Assembly: GCA_021847425.1 (NCBI GenBank)
Contig: JAJZRF010000008.1
Coordinates: forward strand, 1 to 64,000
DNA length: 64,000 nt
Direction of reading: 5' to 3'
Origin: Deltaproteobacteria bacterium
GTDB lineage: Bacteria; Desulfobacterota; Desulfobulbia; Desulfobulbales; Desulfurivibrionaceae
The translations under genes and the position numbers were made by a program. The notes under the pieces were generated by a model, which saw only the letters and a list, made by a program, of their open reading frames with translations, made no database searches and was not told the origin of the DNA. This document shows, piece by piece, positions 33,123 through 41,413 of the stretch (positions are counted from its first letter, which is position 1; every line of letters starts with the position of its first letter).

Positions 33123-34382
33123 TTACCGCTGCTTCAACGTGATCGTCGGTGTAACTGTATCCAAGGTTGCCGCAAGTGTCCGCGTGGCCTGCCGCAAAGA
33201 ATTTTCTCCCAGGTGGCTGTACCTGGCAGTCATGGCCAAGGTTTTATGCCCAAGAAGCTCCTTGACCGTATAAAGGTTAACCCCTGCCTCAACCAGCCAG
33301 CTTGCGTAGGTGTGTCGCAGAGTATGGAAACAAACTTGCCGCCGGGGATCTTCAATCCCGGCATTGAAGCCTAAACGAGCGACCACCCGAGCAAAGGCTG
33401 CTGACACTTCCACGATCTGCTTTCCCAGCCGATCACGAAAAATAAGCCCGCCATCAGGGGCTTCAGTTTCTCTCCCCAGCAACATCATATTAACGGCCGG
33501 GCTCATAAAGGCGGTGCGGGTCTTGCCGTTTTTGGTATCCACAAGCAGCAATGTCTCCCGCTCAAAATCAATGCAGTCCCACGTCAGAACAAAAATCTCC
33601 CCGGCACGGAGGCCACAATGCAAGGAAATAAGCGCCATGTCGTGGAGCTGGCAGGAGGTTCTTTTTAATTCCGTGAGCAGACGATCCGCCTCAGATCGCG
33701 AAAGAAAGCGGATTCGTTCGTTCTCTACCTTCATTTTTTTTACATCTCGCCCGGGCCAGTCACCTGCAACAATTCCTTCCCGGCGGGCAAAATTCCAAAC
33801 TTGCCGGATCACGGCTAATGCGTGATTGATGCTTGTGGGAGTAAGCGGACGCGGCTTGCTTTTTTGGGGCGCAGTGTCCTGGCGATGGCCAGCACGCATA
33901 TTGCTTTTGATTTTATCGAGGTGAAAAGGAGCGATTTCGGAAAAGGGGAATTTCCCGATGACAGGGGCAATCCAGAGACGGAACAATCGTTCCTCGGAGC
34001 CCCAAGTGTCGGGCTTCTTGTGGGCTTTGGCGTGGGGAAAATAAGCGTTTTCAAAAAACTCCGCAAAGGGGATAGCTGTCCGCCGGTCAGCCTCTTCCTG
34101 GGCGGCCTCTTCGAGCCGCCGAACTTCTTCAATTTCTCGGGCCTCTCGAAGTCTTTGTGGGCCTTCTCCTGTCCAGGCAGCTCGTTTTAAACGAGCAAGT
34201 TCTTCACTTGCCCGTTCGGCGCTCCAACCTTCGGTTGCCCAGCCCAACCCTTCTTCCTGGCGCTTGCCGTCCTTCTGGTAGCGAATGGCATAATACTGAT
34301 CAAACTTCACGCCGTGCTTACGGATTTTGTGCTTATAAAATCGCACCCCCTGGAAGGGTGTTTTGAACCACTCTACCGCCAT
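33123..34382 (-). CDS. Tyrosine recombinase (site-specific integrase)
   Basis: This 419-residue protein has an N-terminal arm-binding part (FKTPFQGVRFYKHKIRKHG), a coiled charged linker, a core-binding SAM-like domain and a catalytic domain. Catalytic residues are visible in order: Arg in HCGLRAGEIF, Lys in TKNGKTRT, His-x-x-Arg in HTLRHTYASW, His in LLGHKTL and the nucleophile Tyr in TARYSHL. It lies 150 bases from the right attachment repeat. I prefer ATG 34382 (GGGAGAAGAAAA upstream) over the longer frame reaching 34415. It catalyses integration at tRNA-Asn and, with the AlpA-like protein, presumably excision. Confidence 0.92.
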   Translation of the reverse strand: MAVEWFKTPFQGVRFYKHKIRKHGVKFDQYYAIRYQKDGKRQEEGLGWATEGWSAERASEELARLKRAAWTGEGPQRLREAREIEEVRRLEEAAQEEADRRTAIPFAEFFENAYFPHAKAHKKPDTWGSEERLFRLWIAPVIGKFPFSEIAPFHLDKIKSNMRAGHRQDTAPQKSKPRPLTPTSINHALAVIRQVWNFARREGIVAGDWPGRDVKKMKVENERIRFLSRSEADRLLTELKRTSCQLHDMALISLHCGLRAGEIFVLTWDCIDFERETLLLVDTKNGKTRTAFMSPAVNMMLLGRETEAPDGGLIFRDRLGKQIVEVSAAFARVVARLGFNAGIEDPRRQVCFHTLRHTYASWLVEAGVNLYTVKELLGHKTLAMTARYSHLGENSLRQATRTLAATLDTVTPTITLKQR

Positions 34383-34532
34383 AGCTATTTTCTTCTCCCC
34401 ATCCTCTCCCCACATTTTACCTGAATGCAGGTGATTTTACATGACGACATGGGAAGTATTATCTTCGGAAAAAGCTTGTAATGTCAAGGGATAAATGGTT
34501 TTCTATGACGGTTTATGAATGTGGATTTAACG

Positions 34533-34579
34533 GACTGTTAATCACCCTGTCGGGGGTTCGAATCCCTCCCCGGGAGCCA
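34533..34579 (+). repeat. attR: 47-bp duplicate of the tRNA-Asn 3' half
   Basis: An exact copy of 25759-25805. Only the anticodon loop, variable and T-arm and the 3' acceptor strand are present, with no D-arm, so it is not a second tRNA gene. It marks the right end of the element. Confidence 0.92.
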
Positions 34580-34613
34580 GAAAGTAATCCGGCAAGGTCC
34601 GGTTAAACCCATT

Positions 34614-34647
34614 AAGCCCACGCCCCATAAAGGTTGTGGGCTTTTTT
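34614..34647 (+). terminator. Rho-independent terminator, original chromosomal tRNA-Asn terminator
   Basis: Stem AAGCCCAC / GTGGGCTT (34614-34621 and 34636-34643) is followed by a T-run. It lies 35 bases after attR, where the terminator of the uninterrupted tRNA-Asn gene would be. Confidence 0.8.
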
Positions 34648-34734
34648 GCGTCCGGTAGTGTCCGAGGAAAACCGTTGCGATATGGGTAAAATCATGGGTA
34701 AAGGCCTTACCCATTAAATCCTTATGGGCCTAAA

Positions 34735-34881
34735 GATCAAGCACTCAAGAAAGGCGACAAAATCTCCCTCATCGGTTTCGAGACCTTTTCCGTCACAAGT
34801 CGAGCCGCGCGCCAAGGGCGAAACCCCCAAATCGGTAAGCCGATGAAAATCGCAGCAAAAAAGAAAATAACAGATCCTCAT
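34735..34881 (+). pseudogene. Fragment of an HU-family DNA-binding protein gene
   Basis: In frame from 34735 the translation reads [20 protein letters not shown], then [20 protein letters not shown], matching the middle and DNA-binding arm of HU (the L-GFGTF and RNPQTG motifs). The N-terminal helices are missing, and after the arm the sequence degenerates and reads on to a stop near 34,950. It is a decayed remnant on the chromosomal side of the element, perhaps left by an earlier rearrangement at this tRNA locus. Confidence 0.8.
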
Positions 34882-34894
34882 CCGCGAAAGATTA

Positions 34895-34927
34895 AAAACC
34901 GACGAGGGATTTCCTTGGTCGGTTTTT
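34895..34927 (+). terminator. Rho-independent terminator
   Basis: Stem AAAACCGAC / GTCGGTTTT (34895-34903 and 34918-34926) is followed by TT. It sits behind the HU fragment and may be that gene's original terminator. Confidence 0.75.
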
Positions 34928-35060
34928 TGTGGAACGGATTCTACTTCTAAATGCGTCCCCACGTGGTGAAACTGGATAACATCCCAGAGTCTTGAAAGAT
35001 CAGTCACAGCTTGCCCCATGAACAATCCTCACTTTTCTTTGCTCCCCCTTGTCTCCATCG

Positions 35061-35094
35061 TGACTAAAGTCACATCAGACGATGACCTCGGTCA
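35061..35094 (+). promoter_or_regulatory. Tandem TGAC-N4-GTCA boxes upstream of the porin
   Basis: Two palindromes, TGACTAAAGTCA (35061-35072) and TGACCTCGGTCA (35083-35094), lie 22 bases centre to centre, two helical turns apart. The first extends to CGTGA-N6-TCACA, close to the CRP consensus; the second, ATGACC-TC-GGTCAT, resembles HcpR/FNR-type sites. A Crp/Fnr regulator gene lies 2.1 kb away at 37222-37911. Confidence 0.6.
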
Positions 35095-35180
35095 TTGTCC
35101 CCATCTTCCTTCTATTGCTATGAGAGACAAAGGCATTGTGCCTGCGATTTGTTTTTCAATCTTCATTAAGGAGGAGAGAG

Positions 35181-36548
35181 ATGAAAAAAATGTACACGGT
35201 TCTTGCGGCAACCGCCTTCTGTTCATGCCTTGCGGGTGGACTGGCCTTGCCGGACAAGGCCATCGCCGGTCCACAGATTGATTTTGGCGATAATGGCTAC
35301 CTGCAGTTTGATTTGAAATTTCAGGGGATCATGGATTACACGGATTTCGGTTCAGGCAAAAATGGCGATGAAAACAGATTTGACCTGTATCTCCGTAGGG
35401 CAAGGCTCGTCTTCACCAGTATGTATGATGACACCTGGGGCGCCAAATTTCAGACCTGCGGCGGCACCAGCGCCACCCGAAACCTTGGCGGCGGTGGCTA
35501 TGAAACCAACAACTCCAACAGCAAGACCAATTCCCAGATCAGGCTGGTTGATGGCTATCTGATCGGCATGTTCGACGATGCGTTCAATATCAAGATCGGT
35601 CTGACCAAGATTCCTCTCACCCGCGGCAATCTGGACGAGTGTTTTTCTCCATTAAGCCATGAAAGATCCATGTTCGTCTATTCTCCCTATGGCACGGACG
35701 CCACCAAGAACAGCCGGGACATGGGCTTTGTGGCAACCGGCGGTTTTTTTGATAGCCATCTGAAATACTGGGGCGCAGTCATGGAGGGCAGGGAAGGCAC
35801 TTCCGAGTGGGACAACCCGTTTAACAATAATACATACACCACAAGCGGCGAGCCCAGGAGCAATCTGGAATATGTGGCCAGGTTGCATTATTCATTCCTG
35901 AAGCCTGAACTCAGTCCTTCTGCTGGCGGATACAAGGGCACCTATCTGGGTAAAAAAGGCCAGGTCTTGACCATTGGCGTTGCTGGAGCATACGAGGCGG
36001 ATGCCGCATATAAAAATGTAATAGCCAATGGTTATGGCGCCACGGTTGTCGGGGATGACACCGTTGATTACAAGGCCTATACCACAGACCTGTTCTTTGA
36101 ATACCCCTTTGCAGACGGCGGGGTGCTGACGGCCACAGCCCTCTATCTGAAAGCCGATTTTGATGATGCCTATAAGACCACCACATCCGTTGCCGATCTG
36201 AATACCATAGTCGGGGGCTTGAATGGCCAGAAGGAAGGTTATTATGCAAAACTTGGCTATATTCTCCCTGTTACTGTCGGCGCAGCAGGCAAAATCCAGC
36301 CCTTTGCCCGTTATGAAAATTTTGATGTAGCGTCTTTCGCCAACGTCAAGGATCAGAATATTCAACAATTTGGCATCGGCGCGAATTACTTTGTGCTGGG
36401 AAATGAAAAGGTGCGCTTTACCCTGGAATATTACAATACCAAGTTTGACAAGCCCACGATGCTTGGCGATTATCTGGACCAGACCGTTACACATGCATCG
36501 TATACCAGCTACAACACATATACCGCCATGTTCATGGTGGTATTTTAA
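35181..36548 (+). CDS. Outer-membrane porin (phosphate-selective porin O/P-like)
   Basis: This 455-residue protein starts at ATG 35181 behind TAAGGAGGAG. It has a signal peptide (MKKMYTVLAATAFCSCLAGG with cleavage near AIAG) and a barrel of alternating strands. Early hallmarks are FDLYLRRARLVFTSMYDDTW and IGLTKIPLTRG of the OprP/OprO group, and the C-terminus ends in Phe (TAMFMVVF) as outer-membrane barrels do. It would let anionic solutes cross the outer membrane. The tandem operator boxes 90-120 bases upstream suggest control by a Crp/Fnr regulator. Substrate is not determinable; anions such as phosphate, arsenate or selenate are possible. Confidence 0.8.
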   Translation: MKKMYTVLAATAFCSCLAGGLALPDKAIAGPQIDFGDNGYLQFDLKFQGIMDYTDFGSGKNGDENRFDLYLRRARLVFTSMYDDTWGAKFQTCGGTSATRNLGGGGYETNNSNSKTNSQIRLVDGYLIGMFDDAFNIKIGLTKIPLTRGNLDECFSPLSHERSMFVYSPYGTDATKNSRDMGFVATGGFFDSHLKYWGAVMEGREGTSEWDNPFNNNTYTTSGEPRSNLEYVARLHYSFLKPELSPSAGGYKGTYLGKKGQVLTIGVAGAYEADAAYKNVIANGYGATVVGDDTVDYKAYTTDLFFEYPFADGGVLTATALYLKADFDDAYKTTTSVADLNTIVGGLNGQKEGYYAKLGYILPVTVGAAGKIQPFARYENFDVASFANVKDQNIQQFGIGANYFVLGNEKVRFTLEYYNTKFDKPTMLGDYLDQTVTHASYTSYNTYTAMFMVVF

Positions 36549-36656
36549 CCATGATGATTCCCTGGCAGCTCTTCCGTCCGACAAGCCGGGAAGACCTGCC
36601 CTCCCACGTTGCAGTTGGGAGTAAAAAACCGGCAGAACAACCCAACAGGAGAAAAA

Positions 36657-36977
36657 ATGAAAAAAATAATCCTCTTCGTCGCGCTTGGTCTGATCCTAAG
36701 CAGCACGGCTTTTGCCGAAGAGCTGGTCGTGCATCTTACCTCCGGCAATGCGGTGGTGGTCCAATACGCCGGAACCATTCAGGGAGTAACCTTCCAAGGG
36801 AAGACCGATGCCATAGCAGGTCTGGACATGCCAACCGCAACCAAGTCAGCGGCCAATGCCAAACAACCGGCCGCTGCAGAACAGACTGTTAATTGTCAAC
36901 CGGCACAGGTTGCAGCCAAAAAAGAGGAAGGCCGCTGGCTGCGTTTTAAATGGGCGGAGCCTAAAACCGAAGATTAG
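36657..36977 (+). CDS. Small exported protein of unknown function
   Basis: This 106-residue protein starts at ATG 36657 behind AGGAG. It has a clear signal peptide (MKKIILFVALGLILSSTAFA), a short beta-like core (ELVVHLTSGNAVVVQYAGTI, then QGVTFQG), an Ala/Pro/Lys-rich linker and a basic Trp-containing C-terminus (GRWLRFKWAEPK). It follows the porin by 108 bases and is probably co-transcribed. No family is recognised; the core resembles short domains that fold as a single beta barrel. It likely works in the periplasm, perhaps with the porin. Confidence 0.6.
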   Translation: MKKIILFVALGLILSSTAFAEELVVHLTSGNAVVVQYAGTIQGVTFQGKTDAIAGLDMPTATKSAANAKQPAAAEQTVNCQPAQVAAKKEEGRWLRFKWAEPKTED

Positions 36978-37221
36978 GAGCCGTTGACACTGCTACCGTT
37001 TTTACCACTTTTGTTGCAACGGCTTAAGCGCCTGGCGGCAAGTAACGCGGCCAGCGTTGTAAAAAAAGCTATTCAGGGCGACGGCCCTTTGTAGTATCAC
37101 TTATCTCCTTCCCGGCTGGTCTCCCGCGGCCAGCCGGGGCCTTTACCCCAGACAAAAAAATCCGGCGAGAACGGTGCTGCGGAACCCTTGCGGATTAGGA
37201 TGTTTTTAACCACGGCACCAA

Positions 37222-37911
37222 TCAGCTTGGGTCGCCCAGACCCTGCAGCCTGGCAGGGTCTTTCAGTATGATCCGCGATACTTTCCCCGTGCTCACCGTA
37301 TCCAGAAGCCCCTCATTCTTGAGCTTGGTCAGACTGCGGGAGACCACCTCACGGCAGGTTCCCAGCCGACAGGCCAGTTCGCTCTGGGAAAGGCGGCAAA
37401 CCGGGATCTTGTCCTTGTCCGGTATGGAATTGGTGAGCAGGATCTTGATCAGCCGCTCCTGCACGCTCTTAAAGGTAAAGTCCTCCAGCAGGGTTGCGTA
37501 GGCAGCCAGCTTTGAAGAAACACAGGTGATGAAATGCAGGGCGAGTTCATGATGCTTGGTCAAGACCCAGTCCAGATCCCGACGCGGCAGACAAAAAATC
37601 AGGCTGTCGTCCTGAACCAGGGCGTTGGCAAAGGCTCTGCCGGCAAACAGGTTGGCCAGACAGAAAGCCTGCCCCGCCTCGACATGCCAGAGAGTTACCT
37701 TGCGGCCATTGATGTCGCTTTTATAGATCTCCACCAAGCCCATCTCTACAATGTAGAGATGCTCCATGGGGTCGTCCTGGTAAAAAACATGCTGGCCGCT
37801 GCGGAATTTCTTTTTCCGGCAACGGACCAGCAAATCCCTGAGCGCTTCGTCCGAAAGGCAGGAAAAACCGGGGATCGTTTGCAGAAAATGATAATCCGGA
37901 CCATTGACCAT
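37222..37911 (-). CDS. Crp/Fnr-family transcription regulator
   Basis: This 229-residue protein, from ATG 37911 behind CAGGAGA (the frame is open to 37965), has an N-terminal cyclic-nucleotide-binding-like beta roll (FRSGQHVFYQDDPMEHLYIV, EMGLVEIYK, GQAFCLANLFAGRAFANAL), a long dimer helix, and a C-terminal winged helix with the recognition block LSQSELACRLGTCREVVSRS, LTKLKNEGLL. The effector cannot be named: the FNR-type N-terminal Cys cluster is absent. It faces away from the porin and small-protein genes and could act on the TGAC-N4-GTCA boxes before the porin. Confidence 0.87.
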   Translation of the reverse strand: MVNGPDYHFLQTIPGFSCLSDEALRDLLVRCRKKKFRSGQHVFYQDDPMEHLYIVEMGLVEIYKSDINGRKVTLWHVEAGQAFCLANLFAGRAFANALVQDDSLIFCLPRRDLDWVLTKHHELALHFITCVSSKLAAYATLLEDFTFKSVQERLIKILLTNSIPDKDKIPVCRLSQSELACRLGTCREVVSRSLTKLKNEGLLDTVSTGKVSRIILKDPARLQGLGDPS

Positions 37912-38040
37912 TGTGTGTTCTCCTGAATGCACTTCCGGACGTGTATCTTGGAAAGTCCATGGCATAACGGCGCTCTAGCAACGGCGTCTTTAAACGACAA
38001 AAGCAAAGAGGCCCTGGTGCCCTATACGCGACACCTGTTT

Positions 38041-38093
38041 AGGAGCCGTTACAGAATAACTTGTACAATTCTGGGCGTTTTCTTACGGCTCCT
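38041..38093. promoter_or_regulatory. Long hairpin between divergent genes
   Basis: AGGAGCCGT (38041-38049) pairs with ACGGCTCCT (38085-38093), enclosing a nested AGAAT...ATTCT dyad around the palindrome TTGTACAA (38061-38068). It lies in the gap between the Crp/Fnr gene and 38205, so it may be a regulatory structure; it is followed by only a short T-rich stretch. Confidence 0.4.
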
Positions 38094-38204
38094 TATTTTC
38101 TCCTTATTTCGGGAACTATACCCGTTTTCATAAAAAAACTTACAAAAATATGTAGATGTATTGGCCAGGCCCGGCAGATAGGCCCCGGCTAAGGAGAACA
38201 GCTC

Positions 38205-38711
38205 ATGGAAAAACCAGAAGACGGGCGCTGCGAAAGATTTCCACGGTTCACCCCGTGCCAGGAGATGTATGTGTTCCATAATGAGGTCGGCAGGGTTCTC
38301 GAGATCAGCATGGACGGCGTATCATTTACATACATTGCCGACCCCCTGCCGCCTGAAAAATTTCCGGCGGCAGGGATGCTCTTTACGCACGGCGGCAAGC
38401 ATATTCAGGAAATCCCCTTTGAGGTCATTGGCGATCACGTCCATGGCCGGTTTTTTTCAAGCCACTATTTTATCAGGGAAAGACAGATCCGCTTCGGCGA
38501 GCTGTCCGCCGGGCTGGTCAAACAGCTGGAATGCTTTATCCTGGAAAACGCGCACATCCCTCAGCTTTCATACGATGCGAGATACATGGCGTACAAATCC
38601 GTTTATGCCTCCACCGGGGCTTCCGGTCTTGGCGGCACAGCGCGGGAGCGGGTCGCGGAGGAGAACACAGACGCACAGTTGGCTCGATGCAGCGGATATC
38701 CGGAAACATAG
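38205..38711 (+). CDS. Hypothetical protein, possibly PilZ-like
   Basis: This 168-residue cytoplasmic protein starts at ATG 38205 behind TAAGGAGA. It is beta-rich with a short-strand pattern (MYVFHNEVGRVLEISMDGVS, FTYIAD, PEKFPAAGMLFTHG, VIGDHVHGRFFSSHYFIRER), reminiscent of PilZ folds, in which RxxxR and (D/N)hSxxG motifs bind c-di-GMP. Here ISMDGVSF fits the second motif, and an ERFPRF stretch could stand for the first, but neither is convincing. The C-terminus is helical and charged. Function is unknown. Confidence 0.65.
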   Translation: MEKPEDGRCERFPRFTPCQEMYVFHNEVGRVLEISMDGVSFTYIADPLPPEKFPAAGMLFTHGGKHIQEIPFEVIGDHVHGRFFSSHYFIRERQIRFGELSAGLVKQLECFILENAHIPQLSYDARYMAYKSVYASTGASGLGGTARERVAEENTDAQLARCSGYPET

Positions 38712-38792
38712 GCCGCCGGCGCCCGCCATGATCCTGCAGACATAACGCCATAATACCGAATTGCTTGCCGCTGCTCCGGAGAGAAAAAAGAT

Positions 38793-39323
38793 ATGCTGCT
38801 CACCTCTTTTACCGTGGAATTTTCCAACGCCGCCTGCCGGCCCGAGGCGCAGGCCCTGCATTGCCTCGCCCGACTCGGTCAGAATGTAGGGAAGGCCCTC
38901 CCCTACTTGAATGCCGTACTGGGCGGCTACACCTATATCAAGGAGCCGCCCTCGCTCTCCTTCCATTATTCCCAAGGCAAGCTCATCACCGTGGATGCGG
39001 ACAGCATCGCCATCAACTGCGTAAGGAGCCCAACCGAGGCAAGGGAAATCCTGGCCTGGCTCCAGCGGGAAATCAACGCGGCCTGGGAAAACCGGGGGGA
39101 GATTACGCCCAAATATTCGGCAGCCCCGTGGCCAAAGCCTGCGGATATCCTGAGACTGCTGCCCAAGACCGATTGCGGCCAATGCGGCCTTTCGACCTGC
39201 ATTGCCTTTGCCTCCATGGCGGCCGAGGGCAACAAGGGCGCGGAAGATTGCCCGGTTCTGCCGCCCATTGCGCGAAAAGAGCTTGCCACCTACCTGAGCC
39301 GTTTCCATTTTGATGGGCAATGA
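38793..39323 (+). CDS. Putative [4Fe-4S] protein (PF04060-type C-terminal motif), copy 1
   Basis: This 176-residue protein starts at ATG 38793 behind GGAGAG. The C-terminal motif Cys128-x2-Cys131-x4-Cys136-x16-Cys153 in CGQCGLSTCIAFA...EDCP is the four-cysteine Fe-S motif found in corrinoid/Fe-S and Rnf-type proteins. Two further conserved cysteines (15 and 24) lie in AACRPEAQALHCLARL. The gene at 46740 is a close paralog, sharing CRPEAQ..HCLARL, LNAVLGGYTY, EPPS and LSRFHFDG. It lies just ahead of the ArsR1-Acr3 genes. It may deliver or sense an Fe-S cluster; function is inferred from the motif only. Confidence 0.75.
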   Translation: MLLTSFTVEFSNAACRPEAQALHCLARLGQNVGKALPYLNAVLGGYTYIKEPPSLSFHYSQGKLITVDADSIAINCVRSPTEAREILAWLQREINAAWENRGEITPKYSAAPWPKPADILRLLPKTDCGQCGLSTCIAFASMAAEGNKGAEDCPVLPPIARKELATYLSRFHFDGQ

Positions 39324-39384
39324 CCCGCCGATTCAGCCGGTGTCCGCCCTGAAGAGCAAAAACGATGAGGGATACCTGGTCTCG

Positions 39385-39429
39385 CCGCGTAGGCGGATAA
39401 ATAGGTCTTGCTTTTATCCGCCTACGCGG
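39385..39429 (+). promoter_or_regulatory. Perfect 17-bp inverted repeat overlapping the arsR1 promoter
   Basis: CCGCGTAGGCGGATAAA (39385-39401) and its exact inverse (39413-39429) flank an 11-base loop. The right arm fills the spacer between a -35 TTGCTT (39408-39413) and a -10 TATATT (39431-39436), 17 bases apart. Bound repressor would block RNA polymerase, as expected for an ArsR operator. Confidence 0.65.
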
Positions 39430-39493
39430 ATATATTAAAACATAGACCTTTCCAGCCAAGAACACCTTAACCTGAACGCGCCCAGGAGGGCAT

Positions 39494-39835
39494 ATGCAGA
39501 CAACAGCCCAATTTTTCAAAGCCTTATCCGAGGAACCCCGCTTGCGGATTCTGGCCCTGCTTCTGGGCGGCGAGCTCTGCGTCTGTGACCTGATGGGTGT
39601 GCTCCAATTGCCGCAATCCACGATCTCCCGGCACCTTGCCTATCTGCGCAACACGGGCTGGGTAAAAGGCAGACGTCTCGGGGTCTGGATGTATTACCGG
39701 CTGGCCGAGATGGAGACCCCGCTTGCCAGGGAACTGGTCGAGCTGCTCACCAAGAGATTGATCGAGCTGCCGGACACGCAGCAGGACTACGCATCCCTGG
39801 AGGACTTCCGGCGCACCAAGAAAAAATGCGCCTGA
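39494..39835 (+). CDS. arsR: ArsR-family arsenite-responsive repressor (copy 1)
   Basis: This 113-residue winged-helix protein carries the metal-binding segment ELCVCDL (Cys29, Cys31) in the recognition-proximal helix, the type I As(III)-sensing site, followed by the recognition helix [17 protein letters not shown]. It starts at ATG 39494 behind GGAGG. Binding of As(III) by the cysteines releases it from DNA. It lies 57 bases ahead of acr3 and downstream of a perfect 17-bp inverted repeat overlapping its own promoter, so it likely autoregulates the operon. Confidence 0.92.
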   Translation: MQTTAQFFKALSEEPRLRILALLLGGELCVCDLMGVLQLPQSTISRHLAYLRNTGWVKGRRLGVWMYYRLAEMETPLARELVELLTKRLIELPDTQQDYASLEDFRRTKKKCA

Positions 39836-39891
39836 TTTTTTGCCGCGCTCATCCGCCTAAGTTGACAGCTAACATAACACTGGAGGCAATC

Positions 39892-40980
39892 ATGCCAAGC
39901 ACCGAAAAAAAATTGAGTTTTCTCGACCAGTACCTCACCCTCTGGATCTTTCTGGCCATGTTCATCGGGGTGATGACCGGCTATCTCTATCCGCCGGTCA
40001 CCGAGATCATCAACTCCTTCCAAATCGGCACCACCAACATCCCCATCGCCATCGGCCTGATTTTGATGATGTATCCACCCCTGGCCAAGGTGCGCTACGA
40101 AAAGCTCCATGAGGTCTTCCGGAATTTCAGGGTGCTCATGCTCTCGCTGGTGCAGAACTGGATCATCGGCCCGGCCCTCATGTTTCTCCTGGCCATCACC
40201 TTTCTTTCCGGCCACCACGAATACATGGTGGGCCTCATCCTCATCGGGTTGGCCCGCTGCATTGCCATGGTCATTGTCTGGAACGATCTGGCCGGCGGCG
40301 ACACCGAGTACTGCGCCGGGCTGGTGGCCTTCAACTCCATCTTCCAGGTGCTCTTCTTCTCGGTCTACGCCTGGTTTTTCATCTCCGTGCTGCCGGAGTG
40401 GTTGGGGCTGACCGGCGCGGTGGTGGACATTTCCATGGGGCAGATCGCCGAGTCGGTCTTCATCTATCTCGGCATCCCCTTCCTTGCCGGGATGCTGACC
40501 CGCTTTATCGGGCTGAAACTCAAAGGCGAGGCCTGGTATCAGGAAAAACTGATCCCCAGGATCAGCCCGTTTACCCTGGTCTTCCTGCTCTTCACCATCA
40601 TGGTGATGTTTTCCCTCAAGGGCGAATACATCGTGCAACTGCCCTTTGACGTGATTCGCATCGCCATCCCGCTCACCGTCTATTTCCTGGTCATGTTCCT
40701 GGTTTCCTTTTTCATGTCCATGAAGGCGGGGGCCACCTACGAGCAGTCCGCCACCCTCTCCTTCACCGCCGCCTCCAACAACTTCGAGCTGGCCATTGCC
40801 GTGGCCATCGGTGTGTTCGGGATCAACTCCGGCGTCGCCTTTGCCGCGGTGATCGGGCCGCTGGTCGAAGTGCCGGTGCTGATCGGTCTGGTCAATGTGG
40901 CCCTCTGGTTCAAGAAAAAGTATTTCCCCTTTGCCAAGAAAACCCCCACCGGCGTCTGCCATGTTTCCTGCAAACCGTGA
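39892..40980 (+). CDS. acr3: Arsenite efflux transporter, Acr3 family
   Basis: This 362-residue protein with ten predicted membrane segments has the Acr3 fingerprint [18 protein letters not shown], including the conserved cysteine in the fourth membrane helix, and the [15 protein letters not shown] block. Acr3 exports arsenite as an antiporter. ATG 39892 with TGGAGGC is preferred over the longer frame starting at 39826, which overlaps arsR. It is co-transcribed with the upstream ArsR. Confidence 0.93.
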   Translation: MPSTEKKLSFLDQYLTLWIFLAMFIGVMTGYLYPPVTEIINSFQIGTTNIPIAIGLILMMYPPLAKVRYEKLHEVFRNFRVLMLSLVQNWIIGPALMFLLAITFLSGHHEYMVGLILIGLARCIAMVIVWNDLAGGDTEYCAGLVAFNSIFQVLFFSVYAWFFISVLPEWLGLTGAVVDISMGQIAESVFIYLGIPFLAGMLTRFIGLKLKGEAWYQEKLIPRISPFTLVFLLFTIMVMFSLKGEYIVQLPFDVIRIAIPLTVYFLVMFLVSFFMSMKAGATYEQSATLSFTAASNNFELAIAVAIGVFGINSGVAFAAVIGPLVEVPVLIGLVNVALWFKKKYFPFAKKTPTGVCHVSCKP

Positions 40981-41002
40981 TCGAAAAAAGAGGTGAACGA
41001 TT

Positions 41003-41311
41003 ATGTCCGATTGTCCGCTCGACCCAGAAACCCTGGCCCTGGTCTCGCTTGCCGCCAACATCGCCGCCAACCACCCGAAAAAAGGCCTTTGCCAGCTCGA
41101 ACGGCTGCGCGGTTATGGGGTGAGTGAACACAAGATCGCGATGGTCATCGACATCGCCCGCCATCTGCGCGACGAAGCCGGGCAAATGCTCGATCATGAA
41201 TTCGACGCGGCCGGCGGCCCCGCCGAAGCGCCGGTGAGCCTGGAGACTGTTTCCCTCGGCAGCACAGCCTGCTGCTGCTCCCCAACCGCCAAGGGCAATG
41301 CCTGCTGCTGA
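41003..41311 (+). CDS. Small Cys-rich hypothetical protein in the arsenite operon
   Basis: This 102-residue protein starts at ATG 41003 behind AGAGGTG, 22 bases after acr3. The body (KKGLCQLERLRGYGVSEHKI, then AMVIDIARHLRDEAGQMLD) is helical and faintly like carboxymuconolactone-decarboxylase-like proteins. The C-terminus ends with two cysteine clusters, TACCCSPTAKGNACC, likely able to bind As(III) or other soft metals. No named family is recognised. Placement between arsenite transporter and thioredoxin suggests an arsenite-chaperone or storage role, which is speculative. Confidence 0.65.
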   Translation: MSDCPLDPETLALVSLAANIAANHPKKGLCQLERLRGYGVSEHKIAMVIDIARHLRDEAGQMLDHEFDAAGGPAEAPVSLETVSLGSTACCCSPTAKGNACC

Positions 41312-41413
41312 GGGAACACCTGACACAGCCATGCTTGACCCCGCCGGATTCGCAACCGGCAAATCATCTTTGCCGACCGGAGACAGTTGTCTTAACTAAC
41401 AGGGAGGAACATC

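Larger units (their letters stand above)
25759..34579. mobile_element. Integrative mobilizable element in tRNA-Asn (about 8.8 kb)
   Basis: The element is bounded by the 47-bp direct repeats and contains a tyrosine integrase next to the right repeat, a MobQ relaxase, a TraD-like mobilization protein, an oriT-like site, a DUF3987-like ATPase, an AlpA-like HTH protein and a toxin-antitoxin pair. It has no type IV secretion genes, so it would depend on a helper. Its AT-richer composition contrasts with the flanking eCIS operon. The integrase lies at the end away from the intact tRNA, which is less common. Confidence 0.9.

Noticed and set aside
34533-34579. Second tRNA-Asn gene
   Set aside because: Only the 3' half is present; no D-arm or 5' acceptor strand. 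It is the duplicated attachment site.
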